Positions 8,993 through 17,659 of a stretch of 64,000 bases of DNA are shown here, piece by piece. The position numbers and the translations under genes were made by a program. This DNA is from an uncultured Eubacterium sp. (lineage in GTDB: Bacteria > Bacillota > Clostridia > Lachnospirales > Lachnospiraceae), in NCBI GenBank assembly GCA_945939115.1, contig CAMEVC010000001.1, forward strand, positions 172,569 to 236,568, given 5' to 3'. The notes under the pieces were generated by a model. The model worked only from the letters and a program-made list of their open reading frames with translations, was not told where the DNA came from and did no database searches. Position 1 is the stretch's first letter. Every line of letters begins with the position of its first letter.

Positions 8993-9020
8993 ATTTAATA
9001 CTGTTATGACCAATAGTCAA
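8993..9020 (-). promoter_or_regulatory. htpG promoter
   Basis: On the minus strand, TTGACT (9020-9015) and TAAATT (8998-8993) are separated by 16 bases. They sit about 50 bases upstream of the htpG start and immediately downstream of the CIRCE element. Confidence 0.6.
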
Positions 9021-9027
9021 GTGAAAA

Positions 9028-9054
9028 TTAGCACTCATATAGAGTGAGTGCTAA
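9028..9054. promoter_or_regulatory. CIRCE operator (HrcA binding site) upstream of htpG
   Basis: TTAGCACTC at 9028-9036 and GAGTGCTAA at 9046-9054 form a perfect 9-bp inverted repeat around a 9-base spacer, matching the CIRCE consensus exactly. It lies 7 bases upstream of the htpG -35 box. HrcA is the known CIRCE-binding repressor; its gene is not in this window. Confidence 0.97.
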
Positions 9055-9055
9055 C

Positions 9056-9089
9056 AAAAAACCGCCCGAGCGTGAAGACAGGCGGTTTT
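9056..9089 (-). terminator. Intrinsic terminator after the DUF5721 gene
   Basis: On the minus strand AAACCGCC (9089-9082 side) pairs with GGCGGTTT around a 14-base loop and runs into a T tract at 9061-9056. It separates the DUF5721 gene from the htpG operator, which begins two bases further on. Confidence 0.85.
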
Positions 9090-9116
9090 GAGGGGATTAT
9101 TAAATATTTCTAAACT

Positions 9117-9611
9117 TTATTCTTCATAAGAAATACCGGATTCAGACAGAAATTCGAAGATATACCTTTCAAATGCTTCATCCAGAGAACGGTCGAGTGT
9201 GAATACACTGAGAGAGGATGCGGTAGTCATTGTGGCTGAGCCATCCTGATATCTGATATTTAGGAAAAGGCCATTAACTGTTTCCGGTTCATAATCAAGA
9301 GAATTCTTTTCTATGATTTCTGCTGTTTTGCTTTCCGGAAGAACCATTGTTATTCTTAAGTGTTTTGGAACACGGCTCCCCTTTACAAAACTGAAAGCAA
9401 AGGGACGTATATTCTTCCATGTTGTATATCTTGATGAAGGCATGGCATCTATCTCCTCCTGGGAATAGAATGCGCTGTTGATTCTGCCGTCAATGGTGTA
9501 AGTGCAGCCGGTTGCTATATCAGCCTCGGACATGCAGAAACCGTCAAATGTGTCGCTGATCAGAAGTTTATTCATGAATTGAGGTATGTCTTTAATAGTA
9601 ATAGAAATCAT
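9117..9611 (-). CDS. DUF5721 family protein
   Basis: The 164-residue cytoplasmic protein begins MISITIKDIPQFMNKLLISDTFDGF. It matches by recall the DUF5721 family found mainly in Lachnospiraceae. Visible features are an early segment CMSEADIATGCTYTIDGRI, a central RPFAFSFVKGSRVPKHLRI, and an acidic C-terminal helix ending LSESGISYEE. There is no signal peptide, membrane helix or recognisable catalytic motif. A terminator follows. Its function is unknown, and its position beside an ABC transporter pair may be coincidental. Confidence 0.72.
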   Translation of the reverse strand: MISITIKDIPQFMNKLLISDTFDGFCMSEADIATGCTYTIDGRINSAFYSQEEIDAMPSSRYTTWKNIRPFAFSFVKGSRVPKHLRITMVLPESKTAEIIEKNSLDYEPETVNGLFLNIRYQDGSATMTTASSLSVFTLDRSLDEAFERYIFEFLSESGISYEE

Positions 9612-9659
9612 CTACAGTATACTCCTTTAATCTTTAAGTATATTAAGTATAATATAAAA

Positions 9660-10451
9660 TCAGTCTTTAAGAAATAGCTTTTGAATTATATTTATTACAG
9701 CAAAAAGCAGAGTAGAGATAATGCATAGAATAACAATTCCCAAAACCACATAACTCATCTTAAATACCTGGCTTCCGTAGATTATAAGGTAACCAAGTCC
9801 CTTTTTGGCAGCTAAGAATTCGCCTATAATAACACCTACAAGACATAAGCCGATATTGACCTTCATGTTACTTATGATAATCCGTTTTGAACCCGGGAGG
9901 ATAAGTCTGGTGAGGATATGCCATTTGCTGCCTCCAAGAGTTTTGATAAGTATGATTTTTTCTTTGTCAATACTTAAAAATCCGGTGTACAGGTTAATAA
10001 TCATTCCAAATATAGCAACAGAGACAGCAGTGATTATGATTGCCTTGGTGTTGGTGCCAAGCCATACTATAAGCATTGGAGCCAGTGCTGACTTGGGAAG
10101 ACTGTTAAGAACAACCATGAAGGGTTCAAGACAGTCTGATAATCCCTTAAAACACCATAAAAGAATTGCAAACAGCATTCCTATACCTGTTATTATTCCA
10201 AATGCAATCAGTGTTTCATAGAGAGTGACCCATATGTGCATGAAAATAACTCCATCTTTAGCAAGTTCAAGAAATGTTTTGTAAACCCGCATGGGTGAGC
10301 TGAAAATAAATGCATTGATGATACCTTTATCGGCTGTATATTCCCATAACAGGAGAAATCCAAAGAACAGTATGAGCCGGGATATTATAACACTGGTTTT
10401 ATATATCCGCATTTTTATAATGAATTTTCGTTGAGCCGGACTAGTGTTCAT
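9660..10451 (-). CDS. ABC transporter permease (SsuC/TauC/ThiX type)
   Basis: This 263-residue integral membrane permease has about six transmembrane helices. The BPD-type EAA loop is seen in LIKTLGGSKWHILTRLILPGSKR at about residues 170-190. The nitrate/sulfonate/taurine (SsuC-like) class is indicated by the N-terminal LWEYTADKGIINAFIFSSP, and by LNSLPKSALAPMLIVWLG. It overlaps the ATPase gene by four bases (ATGA), so the two are translationally coupled. No periplasmic-type binding protein is adjacent, so the substrate cannot be inferred; candidates include sulfonates, thiamine precursors or other small organics. Confidence 0.88.
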   Translation of the reverse strand: MNTSPAQRKFIIKMRIYKTSVIISRLILFFGFLLLWEYTADKGIINAFIFSSPMRVYKTFLELAKDGVIFMHIWVTLYETLIAFGIITGIGMLFAILLWCFKGLSDCLEPFMVVLNSLPKSALAPMLIVWLGTNTKAIIITAVSVAIFGMIINLYTGFLSIDKEKIILIKTLGGSKWHILTRLILPGSKRIIISNMKVNIGLCLVGVIIGEFLAAKKGLGYLIIYGSQVFKMSYVVLGIVILCIISTLLFAVINIIQKLFLKD

Positions 10452-11173
10452 TCTAACGCCTCCCTGATTTCATTAATATATTTTTCAGAAGAAAGAGTGT
10501 CTTTAGCTTTAATATCTATGACTTTAAGAAGCTTTGCAGGGCGGTTAGTAAGTACTAATACCCGGTCTGTCATTGCGACTGCTTCCGGTATGTCATGAGT
10601 GACAAGAATGACAGTTTTCTTCTCTCTGTGAAGAATATTGCAGATGTCTTCTCTCACTTCCAGCCTTGTCTGATAATCAAGAGCAGAAAAAGGTTCATCT
10701 AAAAGAAGAATATCCGGTTTTAAAGCCAGTGTGCGTATCAGTGCAGCACGCTGTCTCATACCACCGGATAACTGTGATGGACGTGATGACTTGAATTCGG
10801 CCAGGTCATACTGCTCTAAAAGCCGGTTGACATATGCTATATTTTCGGGGGATTTCCTGTTATTTATTTCAAGTCCTAAAAGGACATTTTTATAAATGCT
10901 TCTCCATTCGAAGAGGTTATCCTTTTGCAGCATATATCCCATTCGGGAGGTTTTATCAGAGGAATCATGTTTTATGCTGATACTGCCGGATTCCGGTTTT
11001 ATCAGACCGCATAACAGGGAAAGAATTGTTGATTTTCCACAGCCTGAGGGACCCACAATTGCAGTGAAACTGCCGGGCTCAATGCTGAAGGAGAGATCAT
11101 CTATTACAGGTGTTTCTCCATTCTTATCGTGATAGGAATAATATATGTGATTCATAGAAAGAATTGGTTCCAA
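10448..11173 (-). CDS. ABC transporter ATP-binding protein (SsuB/TauB type)
   Basis: This 241-residue ATPase pairs with the downstream permease. Walker A is GPSGCGKST (about residues 38-46). The Q-loop lies in MLQKDNLFEW, the signature is LSGGMRQRAAL, Walker B is ILLLDEPFSALD, and the H-loop is VTHDIPEAV. These put it in the nitrate/sulfonate/bicarbonate family. It overlaps the permease start by four bases. The upstream 124 bases are shared with the divergent DHH gene. No riboswitch or operator was recognised there. Confidence 0.92.
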   Translation of the reverse strand: MEPILSMNHIYYSYHDKNGETPVIDDLSFSIEPGSFTAIVGPSGCGKSTILSLLCGLIKPESGSISIKHDSSDKTSRMGYMLQKDNLFEWRSIYKNVLLGLEINNRKSPENIAYVNRLLEQYDLAEFKSSRPSQLSGGMRQRAALIRTLALKPDILLLDEPFSALDYQTRLEVREDICNILHREKKTVILVTHDIPEAVAMTDRVLVLTNRPAKLLKVIDIKAKDTLSSEKYINEIREALE

Positions 11174-11237
11174 TATTTTACTCCCATAATATGGTTATTA
11201 TAATTTATGAAAAAGATAGGAAAAAGTGATATTTACA

Positions 11238-11266
11238 TTGAATAAAACCATAATAAAGAATATAAT
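11238..11266 (+). promoter_or_regulatory. Promoter of the DHH phosphoesterase gene
   Basis: TTGAAT at 11238-11243 and a perfect TATAAT at 11261-11266 are separated by 17 bases. They lie 31 bases before the DHH gene's start. Confidence 0.65.
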
Positions 11267-11297
11267 ATTATAATTAAAGGCAAATGAGGGGCACTTT

Positions 11298-12308
11298 ATG
11301 AACTGTTTAGAGGAAATCATAGCCAGCATAAGCGGAAACAGGGTGTATATACAGACACACAACTTCCCGGATCCGGATGCAATAGCGTGTGCATACGGAT
11401 TGTCAGAGCTTTTGATGGCAAAAGGGGTAGAAGCACAGATATGCTATAAGGGAAATATTGAGCGTACGGTCACAGCCAAGATGGTAAGAATGCTCAATAT
11501 AGAAGTGAAAGAATATATAAAACCGGAAGAGTTTCATGAGGATGATGAGATAATACTTGTGGATGCACAGAAAGGGAATTCTAATATTATAAACATGAAT
11601 GGGCAGGAGATAATATGCATTGACCACCATCCTGTCTATGAGCAGGTTGATTACAGATTTTCGGATATAAGACCGGAGATAGGTGCTTGTGCGTCAATTA
11701 TTGCATCATACTATTTTGATAATAATATCGATATGTCAAGAAGTGTGGCAACAGCACTGCTTTATGGTATTAAGATGGATACAGCAGATATGAGACGTGG
11801 CGTTGCCCAGTTAGACCTTGATATGTACTACAAGCTCTTCATGATGGCAGACCGGGAGATTCTTTCAGAACTTGACAGCAGTGTAATGCATTATGATGAT
11901 ATTAAGGCATATAAGGATGCATTTGACACTATCGACATAAGAAAGGATATATGCTTTGCCTGTGCCGGATATGGGCGTAAGGAGTCGCTTATCGCGGCTA
12001 TATGCGACTTTACCCAGACTCTGGACGGAGTGAACCTCTCAGTGGTATATTCACTTAAGAAAGAAGGAATCAAACTCTCAATACGAAGTAATGATAAGTA
12101 TTCGTCTGGAGCGATAGTAATGAAAGCACTTAATGGAATCGGCACAGGCGGAGGTCATGATAATATGGCTGGAGGATATGTATCCTATAACAAGGCAATA
12201 GCAGAAGATAATCTACAACGAAATATTAGTCAGGCTGATATTGTAAGACTGGAGCAGGACATAAAGAATAGATTTCTTAGAGCAGCAGGGATTGAAACTA
12301 ATTCTTAA
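11298..12308 (+). CDS. DHH family phosphoesterase (NrnA-like)
   Basis: The 336-residue protein has a DHH domain with motif I QTHNFPDPDAIACAYGL, motif II VDAQ, and the metal-binding ICIDHHPVY that names the family. A DHHA1 domain at the C-terminus has the GTGGGHDNMAGGYV glycine loop. Relatives such as NrnA degrade nanoRNAs and dephosphorylate pAp, using Mn ions. It is monocistronic, with its own promoter and a strong terminator downstream. The precise substrate (nanoRNA, pAp or a cyclic-dinucleotide product) cannot be decided from sequence. Confidence 0.88.
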   Translation: MNCLEEIIASISGNRVYIQTHNFPDPDAIACAYGLSELLMAKGVEAQICYKGNIERTVTAKMVRMLNIEVKEYIKPEEFHEDDEIILVDAQKGNSNIINMNGQEIICIDHHPVYEQVDYRFSDIRPEIGACASIIASYYFDNNIDMSRSVATALLYGIKMDTADMRRGVAQLDLDMYYKLFMMADREILSELDSSVMHYDDIKAYKDAFDTIDIRKDICFACAGYGRKESLIAAICDFTQTLDGVNLSVVYSLKKEGIKLSIRSNDKYSSGAIVMKALNGIGTGGGHDNMAGGYVSYNKAIAEDNLQRNISQADIVRLEQDIKNRFLRAAGIETNS

Positions 12309-12394
12309 TCATTACTGTCACTGTATTGTGTTGAACTTTTAATTATATTATACATAAATAAGATAATTTATGTGTTTATTTACATATGAACCAG

Positions 12395-12436
12395 AAATCC
12401 CGCGAAAGCCTTTACATATTGACTTTCGCGGGATTT
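12395..12436. terminator. Bidirectional terminator between the DHH gene and tRNA-Thr
   Basis: AAATCCCGCGAAAG at 12395-12408 is perfectly complementary to CTTTCGCGGGATTT at 12423-12436. T-rich bases lie on the plus side, and TTCTGG follows on the minus side. It can end both the DHH transcript and the convergent tRNA transcript. Confidence 0.85.
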
Positions 12437-12444
12437 TCAAATTA

Positions 12445-12517
12445 AGCCACCTGCCGGAATCGAACCGGCGACCTTCTCATTACGAGTGAGATGCTCTACC
12501 GACTGAGCCAAGGTGGC
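12445..12517 (-). tRNA. tRNA-Thr (anticodon CGU)
   Basis: The 73-nt cloverleaf on the minus strand has acceptor strands GCCACCT and AGGTGGC. The D arm holds GGCTCAGTCGGTAGAGC. The anticodon stem TCTCA/TGAGA encloses loop CTCGTAA, giving anticodon CGT. The T arm is GCCGGTTCGATTCCGGC. The discriminator base is U, usual for Gram-positive tRNA-Thr, and CCA is not encoded. It reads the rare ACG codon. Confidence 0.97.
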
Positions 12518-12660
12518 ATATGTGTTGCAATAAGACAACCGAATTGTATTATATATTTTAAATGTTTTTTTGTAAAGACGTTATTTTATCATTTCATATG
12601 TGCATAATTACAGCATTTCAGGTCATCCTATAATAACTACAACAATCAGGAGGCAGGGAA

Positions 12661-13329
12661 ATGTCAGAATCAACAGAAAAGAATGATGGACAGGATAATG
12701 ATACAAAGGATGGGGCACTTATTAAAAATGATATTCAGGTTATAACTATAATAGGGGAGATAGAGGGACATGATAATCTTCCGGCAGCGAGTAAGGCGAC
12801 TAAATACGAGCATATGCTGCCCAGGCTTACACAGATAGAGATGGATGACAATGTGAAAGGCGTTCTTTTTGTAATTAATACTGTGGGAGGAGACGTGAGT
12901 GCAGGACTTGCTTTGGCAGAGATGATTGCATCTATGAGCAAACCTACAGTATCTCTTATTATTGGTGATTCTCACAGTATAGGTGTTCCCCTTGCTGTAA
13001 GCACGAAGTATTCCTTTATTGTTCCTACCGCCACGATGATAATCCATCCGGTAAGGATGAACGGAACTTTACTTGGTGTCAGGCAGACTTATGATTATTT
13101 TGAGCGTATTTCTGACAGAATTACATCTTTTATTGCCAAACACAGTAAAGTCAGCAAAGACAGGGTTGAACAGATGATGGTGGATACAACGCAGCTATCT
13201 AAAGACCTTGGTACGGTGCTTGTGGGTAGACAGGCAGTTGAAGAAGGGTTAATATGTGAAGTGGGTGGAATCAGCAAAGCGCTGGAAAAGCTGAGAACAA
13301 TGATTAATGACAAGAAGGATAATATATAA
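12661..13329 (+). CDS. tepA: ClpP-like protein of the TepA (YmfB) family
   Basis: The 222-residue protein has a ClpP/crotonase fold. After an acidic leader (residues 1-20) come IIGEIEGHDNLP, the VINTVGGDVSAGLALAEMI oxyanion region, and IGDSHSIGVPLA with candidate catalytic Ser106. His129 is in MIIHPVRM and Asp182 in KDLGT, so a full Ser-His-Asp set is plausible. It resembles Bacillus TepA rather than true ClpP, and its substrate is unclear. AGGAGG precedes the start. Its stop codon overlaps the ATG of the next gene (TAATG), coupling it to the radical-SAM gene. Confidence 0.85.
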   Translation: MSESTEKNDGQDNDTKDGALIKNDIQVITIIGEIEGHDNLPAASKATKYEHMLPRLTQIEMDDNVKGVLFVINTVGGDVSAGLALAEMIASMSKPTVSLIIGDSHSIGVPLAVSTKYSFIVPTATMIIHPVRMNGTLLGVRQTYDYFERISDRITSFIAKHSKVSKDRVEQMMVDTTQLSKDLGTVLVGRQAVEEGLICEVGGISKALEKLRTMINDKKDNI

Positions 13330-14246
13330 TGAACTGTAATCTGTGTCCAAGAGCATGTAATATCGACAGGGATATTTCTAATGGCTTCTGTGGAATGACT
13401 AATGATATATATGCGGCGAGAGCTGCATTACATAAGTGGGAGGAACCGTGCATATCAGGCGAAAGAGGAAGCGGAGCGGTGTTTTTTTCCGGATGTACAT
13501 TAAGATGTATATTCTGTCAGAATTATGATATAGCGAGGGCTTTTGCCGGGAAGAGGATAACTGTCGAGAGACTTGCACATATTTTTCTGGAATTACAGGA
13601 AAAGGGTGCTAATAATATTAACCTTGTCACAGCCTCGCACTATGTTCCCCAGGTAGCGAAAGCGCTGGTATCAGCCAAGGATAATGGCCTTAAGATTCCG
13701 GTTGTATATAATTCAAGTGCCTATGAAAATGTGGAGACAGTTCATATGCTGGACGGGCTGGTTGATGTGTATCTTCCCGATATGAAGTATATGGACAGCA
13801 GGATTTCTGAGGAATACTCAAAGGCACCGGATTATTTTACTGTGGCATCAAAAGCACTTGAAGAAATGGTAAGGCAGACAGGGAGACCGCAGTTTTTTGG
13901 GCAGGAGGATGAGCTTGTCAGAACAGGCGTGGTTGAGGCTGGAATAATGAAGACGGGTGTTATTGTCAGACATCTTGTGCTTCCGGGTTCAACCAATGAT
14001 TCGAAAAATGTAATGAAATATCTTATTGAAACTTATGGCGATGATATATATATAAGCATTATGAGCCAGTATACTCCCTTTGACAGGCTTAAAGGGCACC
14101 CTTTGTTATCGAGGAAGGTAACGGCAGAAGAGTATAATTCAGTGGTGGATTATGCAATTGGGCTGGGAATTAACAATGGTTTTATACAGGAAGAAGATGT
14201 GGCTGACGAAAGCTTTATCCCCGAGTTTGACTATGAGGGGATATGA
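13329..14246 (+). CDS. Radical SAM protein, PflX-like (COG1313)
   Basis: The 305-residue protein carries the radical-SAM CX3CX2C cluster motif at Cys56, Cys60 and Cys63 (SGCTLRCIFCQN). An N-terminal cysteine group (Cys3, Cys6, Cys10, with Cys21) begins MNCNLCPRAC. This arrangement is typical of the PflX/COG1313 family, related to pyruvate formate-lyase activase. Later segments VDVYLPDMKYM and RHLVLPGSTNDS fit the family. Such proteins are thought to modify or activate partner enzymes, but targets are unknown. It is translationally coupled to tepA by a one-base overlap. Confidence 0.88.
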   Translation: MNCNLCPRACNIDRDISNGFCGMTNDIYAARAALHKWEEPCISGERGSGAVFFSGCTLRCIFCQNYDIARAFAGKRITVERLAHIFLELQEKGANNINLVTASHYVPQVAKALVSAKDNGLKIPVVYNSSAYENVETVHMLDGLVDVYLPDMKYMDSRISEEYSKAPDYFTVASKALEEMVRQTGRPQFFGQEDELVRTGVVEAGIMKTGVIVRHLVLPGSTNDSKNVMKYLIETYGDDIYISIMSQYTPFDRLKGHPLLSRKVTAEEYNSVVDYAIGLGINNGFIQEEDVADESFIPEFDYEGI

Positions 14247-14316
14247 TTATATAATCGTGATAGAATTTTTTATAAGAGCCTGAATGGATTATTATTAATG
14301 TACGGGGATATAATGT

Positions 14317-15750
14317 ATGGAGGGACAACACAATCATATTGAGCAGAATAGTGCCAGAATATGGCAGATAGGTCTGTTTTCTCTCAATAATACTTCAACC
14401 AATCTGTTTCTTGCCATGATGGGGTATGTCTCATATTATGCCAATGGAATTGCGGGACTTGGAGTAGTGATGATTTCTGTAATTCTTACAGGAATGAGGA
14501 TATTTGACGGTTTTACGGACCCGGTCATAGGTTTTTTTATAGATAAGACTAATGGGAAATATGGCAAATTCAGGCCATATATTGTGATTGGATATATACT
14601 TATGGCAGTAAGTTCCATGGTTCTCTTTTTTACAACAAGTCTCATTCCCACAGTCTTAAGACCACTGTATTTCATAATTGTTTATTCGGTTTATATTATC
14701 GGATATACATTTCAGACCGCCGTTGTGAAATCAGGGCAGTCCGTAATTACTAATGATATGAGACAGAGACCTATGATAACATTTTTTGACTCGATATTTA
14801 TTATGCTTGCCCATGGTCTTGTCGCATTCTATGTCTCTGTATACTTAATCGGAAAATATGGCACATTTCAGTCACAGGCACTGTTTTCTGAGTTCGTAAT
14901 AACTGTGGTAATTGTTGCCGGGATATGTTCTGCACTGGCGGTTGTCGGGATATGGAGCAAAGATAATGCAAGATATTTTAAGATTGATGCATCCAGAAAA
15001 CAGCAGATACATTTCAGGGATTATTTCACGATAATCAGGCATAATAAGCCGATAAGGATGCTTGTAATCGCAGCGGCTTCCAACAAATTTGCACAGATGG
15101 TATATGGCAATTCCACGGTTATTGTCATGCTCTACGGAATTATGATGCAGAATTATCCCTTAGCTGGTATAATTGGAATAATTGTGGGTCTGCCCAATTT
15201 AGGAATAATATATCTAGGAATTAATAATGCCAGGAAAGTAGGACAGAAGATTACGCTGGTGAGGTCAACATGGCTGGCAATCTTATTTCAGACTATTATT
15301 ATGTTTATGATGATTTTCTGTGATCTTACCAAGGTGTCACTAACCCACATCAATGTAATAACAATAGCGTTTTTAGTAGTGTTTACCCTGCTAAATGGCT
15401 TTAAGTCTATATCTAATAATATTGTTGTTCCTATGATTGCAGATTGTACGGATTACGAATATACATTGAGTGGACATTTTGTGCCGGGAATTATGGGGGC
15501 ATTGTTTTCATTTATTGATAAGTCATTCTCAGCACTTGGAACCGGATTTGTAGGTATTGCGCTGGCAATGGCTGGTTATTCAAAGGTGTTTCCGCAGGTA
15601 GAGGATCCCCTCACACTACAGCTTAAGTTCCTGACAATATTTTTTTACTGCATAATTCCAATAATGGGATGGCTTGTGACGATATTTATTATGAGATTCT
15701 ATAAGCTGGATAGAAATACGATGAGAGGATTATACGGGAAACAATCTTAA
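14317..15750 (+). CDS. GPH-family (MFS) sugar transporter
   Basis: The 477-residue membrane protein has about twelve hydrophobic segments. It carries the glycoside-pentoside-hexuronide:cation symporter signature FDGFTDPVIGFFIDKTNGKYGKFRPY (shown here only as a landmark near residues 67-92), and a second half with DCTDYEYTLSGHFVPGIMGA. Relatives import oligosaccharides or glycosides with Na+ or H+. A GGGGA site lies nine bases before the ATG. It is followed 13 bases later by the GlgX-like GH13 protein, suggesting a carbohydrate operon. The substrate is not determinable. Confidence 0.85.
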   Translation: MEGQHNHIEQNSARIWQIGLFSLNNTSTNLFLAMMGYVSYYANGIAGLGVVMISVILTGMRIFDGFTDPVIGFFIDKTNGKYGKFRPYIVIGYILMAVSSMVLFFTTSLIPTVLRPLYFIIVYSVYIIGYTFQTAVVKSGQSVITNDMRQRPMITFFDSIFIMLAHGLVAFYVSVYLIGKYGTFQSQALFSEFVITVVIVAGICSALAVVGIWSKDNARYFKIDASRKQQIHFRDYFTIIRHNKPIRMLVIAAASNKFAQMVYGNSTVIVMLYGIMMQNYPLAGIIGIIVGLPNLGIIYLGINNARKVGQKITLVRSTWLAILFQTIIMFMMIFCDLTKVSLTHINVITIAFLVVFTLLNGFKSISNNIVVPMIADCTDYEYTLSGHFVPGIMGALFSFIDKSFSALGTGFVGIALAMAGYSKVFPQVEDPLTLQLKFLTIFFYCIIPIMGWLVTIFIMRFYKLDRNTMRGLYGKQS

Positions 15751-15763
15751 GGAGAGGTTAAAT

Positions 15764-17641
15764 ATGCTTATGAACAGAGGCAATCCCATGATGATGGGAT
15801 GTACAAAATACAGAGACGGATATAATTTTTCACTGGAATCGGACAGAGACAGTATTGCACTGCTGCTGTTTGATGCACATATGAATCAGAGGGAAAGGAT
15901 AGAACTGGACTCCTCCATGAAATTCGGCAATATTTTTTCTGTGCTGATAACAGGTATAAAGCTTGATAAATATTTCTATTGCTATGAGATTGACGGCAGA
16001 GAATATATTGACCCTTATGCAAAGGCTATAACTGATTGTGGAAGATTCGCTGATGAGGATGAGAATGAAAGACATCTGGCAGCAGTGTCTGTAACTGAAT
16101 ATGACTGGGAAGGGGACAAGCCGATTAATCTGGATTACAGTGACTGTATATTCTACAAGATTAATGTTCGTGGCTTTACTAAGAGCAGAACATCAAAGGT
16201 CAAGAAGAAAGGCACATTTGCAGGAGTGGTTAATAAGATTGACTACCTTAAGGAACTTGGGGTTACATCTCTTGAATTGCAGCCGGCTTATGAGTTTGAT
16301 GAGATAGGAAGATTTTCGCAGTTGTCAGATACTTATGTGGCGCAGATTCCGTCTGGAGTTCATTATACGGTGAATTTATCCAGCAGAAAGGTTAATTACT
16401 GGGGGTATACCGGAGGCTTCTATTATGCACCTAAGGCGTCATTTTCTGCAAAAGCTTCAAAGCATAATGGAGTGTATTGTGATTACACAACAGAATTTAA
16501 GGATATGGTAAAGGCACTTCATAGGGCCGGGATTGAGGTCATTATGGAGATGTTTTTCAACGATAAGAGTACAGGCTTTATATTACAGTGTGTAGAATAC
16601 TGGGTTACAGAATACCACATTGATGGTGTACATGTATATTGTGATGAGTCTTCCCTCAGGGCATTATCTATGGACCCGCTGCTTGCTGATACCAAGATAC
16701 TCACAGTGTATTGGAATGGTAAGACAGGCACCAGAAAGCATATGGGAAACTATAATAATGATTTTCAGAATATTGCCAGAAGGTTCTTAAAAGGTGACGA
16801 GAATATGCTGGCAGAGTATACGGCTGCGTCCCGGAGGAATGAGAGCAACAGCGCATCAATTAATTATATATCCAATAATAATGGTTTTACTCTCATGGAC
16901 ATGGTGAGCTATGACAGAAAACACAATGAGCTTAATGGCGAGAGTAACAGAGATGGAGAGGATTTTAACCATAGCTGGAATTGTGGAGAAGAAGGACCGA
17001 CAAGAAAACGCAGGATTAAGGAATTGAGAATGCGTCAGATTAAAAATGCATTGATTATGGTTCTTCTTTCCGGTGGAACTCCGCTTATCCTGTCAGGAGA
17101 TGAATTCGGTAATTCACAAAATGGCAATAACAATCCATATTGTGTGGATAGTGAATTGTCATGGGTGAACTGGAAAGAAACTAATGAGAGCAGGGAAATA
17201 CTGGATTGGACAAAGAAGCTTATTCAACTTAGAAAGAATAACAGAATACTCCATATGCCGCAGGCACTATTATTAAGTGACAGAGTATCCTGTGGATATC
17301 CGGATATTTCATATCATGGAACTAATGCGTGGTATACGCAGATGCAGACCTATGACAGACATATCGGTGTTATGTACTCCTGTGTATATGGAAAAGAGGA
17401 AGACTACAGGCTTATATATGTTGCCTATAATATGCATTGGGAAACTCATGAACTGGCACTCCCAAAGCTTGAGAGTGGAGCATGGAAGGTTGAAATGTGT
17501 TCTAACACTGCCGGGGCAGCTATTGACGAGAATATGCGTACTGTAAGTGTTCCTCCGAGAAGCATAGCAATACTTACAGGAGAGTATGATGCAGAGGTTA
17601 AGAAAAATCCGGTAAATAAAATAAAAAACACAAGACATTAA
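15764..17641 (+). CDS. GH13 isoamylase/GlgX-like protein lacking catalytic residues (probable pseudoenzyme)
   Basis: The 625-residue protein has the architecture of glycogen debranching enzyme: an N-terminal beta domain (to about 120), a TIM barrel (about 125-520) and a C-terminal beta domain. Strong GlgX landmarks remain: GVTSLELQPAYEF, NYWGY, KHNELNGESNRDGEDFNHSW, SGGTPLILSGDEFGNSQ. The four GH13 catalytic regions are altered. Region I is VIMEMFFND (usual DVVYNH). In region II, IDGVHVY has His290 and Tyr292 where Arg and the nucleophile Asp belong. In region III, ILTVYWNG has Val315 in place of the acid Glu. In region IV, SNNNG replaces the usual AHDG. The frame is intact, with an AAGGAGAGG site. 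It is unlikely to hydrolyse glucans and may bind glycogen or regulate. Confidence 0.85.
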   Translation: MLMNRGNPMMMGCTKYRDGYNFSLESDRDSIALLLFDAHMNQRERIELDSSMKFGNIFSVLITGIKLDKYFYCYEIDGREYIDPYAKAITDCGRFADEDENERHLAAVSVTEYDWEGDKPINLDYSDCIFYKINVRGFTKSRTSKVKKKGTFAGVVNKIDYLKELGVTSLELQPAYEFDEIGRFSQLSDTYVAQIPSGVHYTVNLSSRKVNYWGYTGGFYYAPKASFSAKASKHNGVYCDYTTEFKDMVKALHRAGIEVIMEMFFNDKSTGFILQCVEYWVTEYHIDGVHVYCDESSLRALSMDPLLADTKILTVYWNGKTGTRKHMGNYNNDFQNIARRFLKGDENMLAEYTAASRRNESNSASINYISNNNGFTLMDMVSYDRKHNELNGESNRDGEDFNHSWNCGEEGPTRKRRIKELRMRQIKNALIMVLLSGGTPLILSGDEFGNSQNGNNNPYCVDSELSWVNWKETNESREILDWTKKLIQLRKNNRILHMPQALLLSDRVSCGYPDISYHGTNAWYTQMQTYDRHIGVMYSCVYGKEEDYRLIYVAYNMHWETHELALPKLESGAWKVEMCSNTAGAAIDENMRTVSVPPRSIAILTGEYDAEVKKNPVNKIKNTRH

Positions 17642-17659
17642 CAGCAAGGACATAATGTG

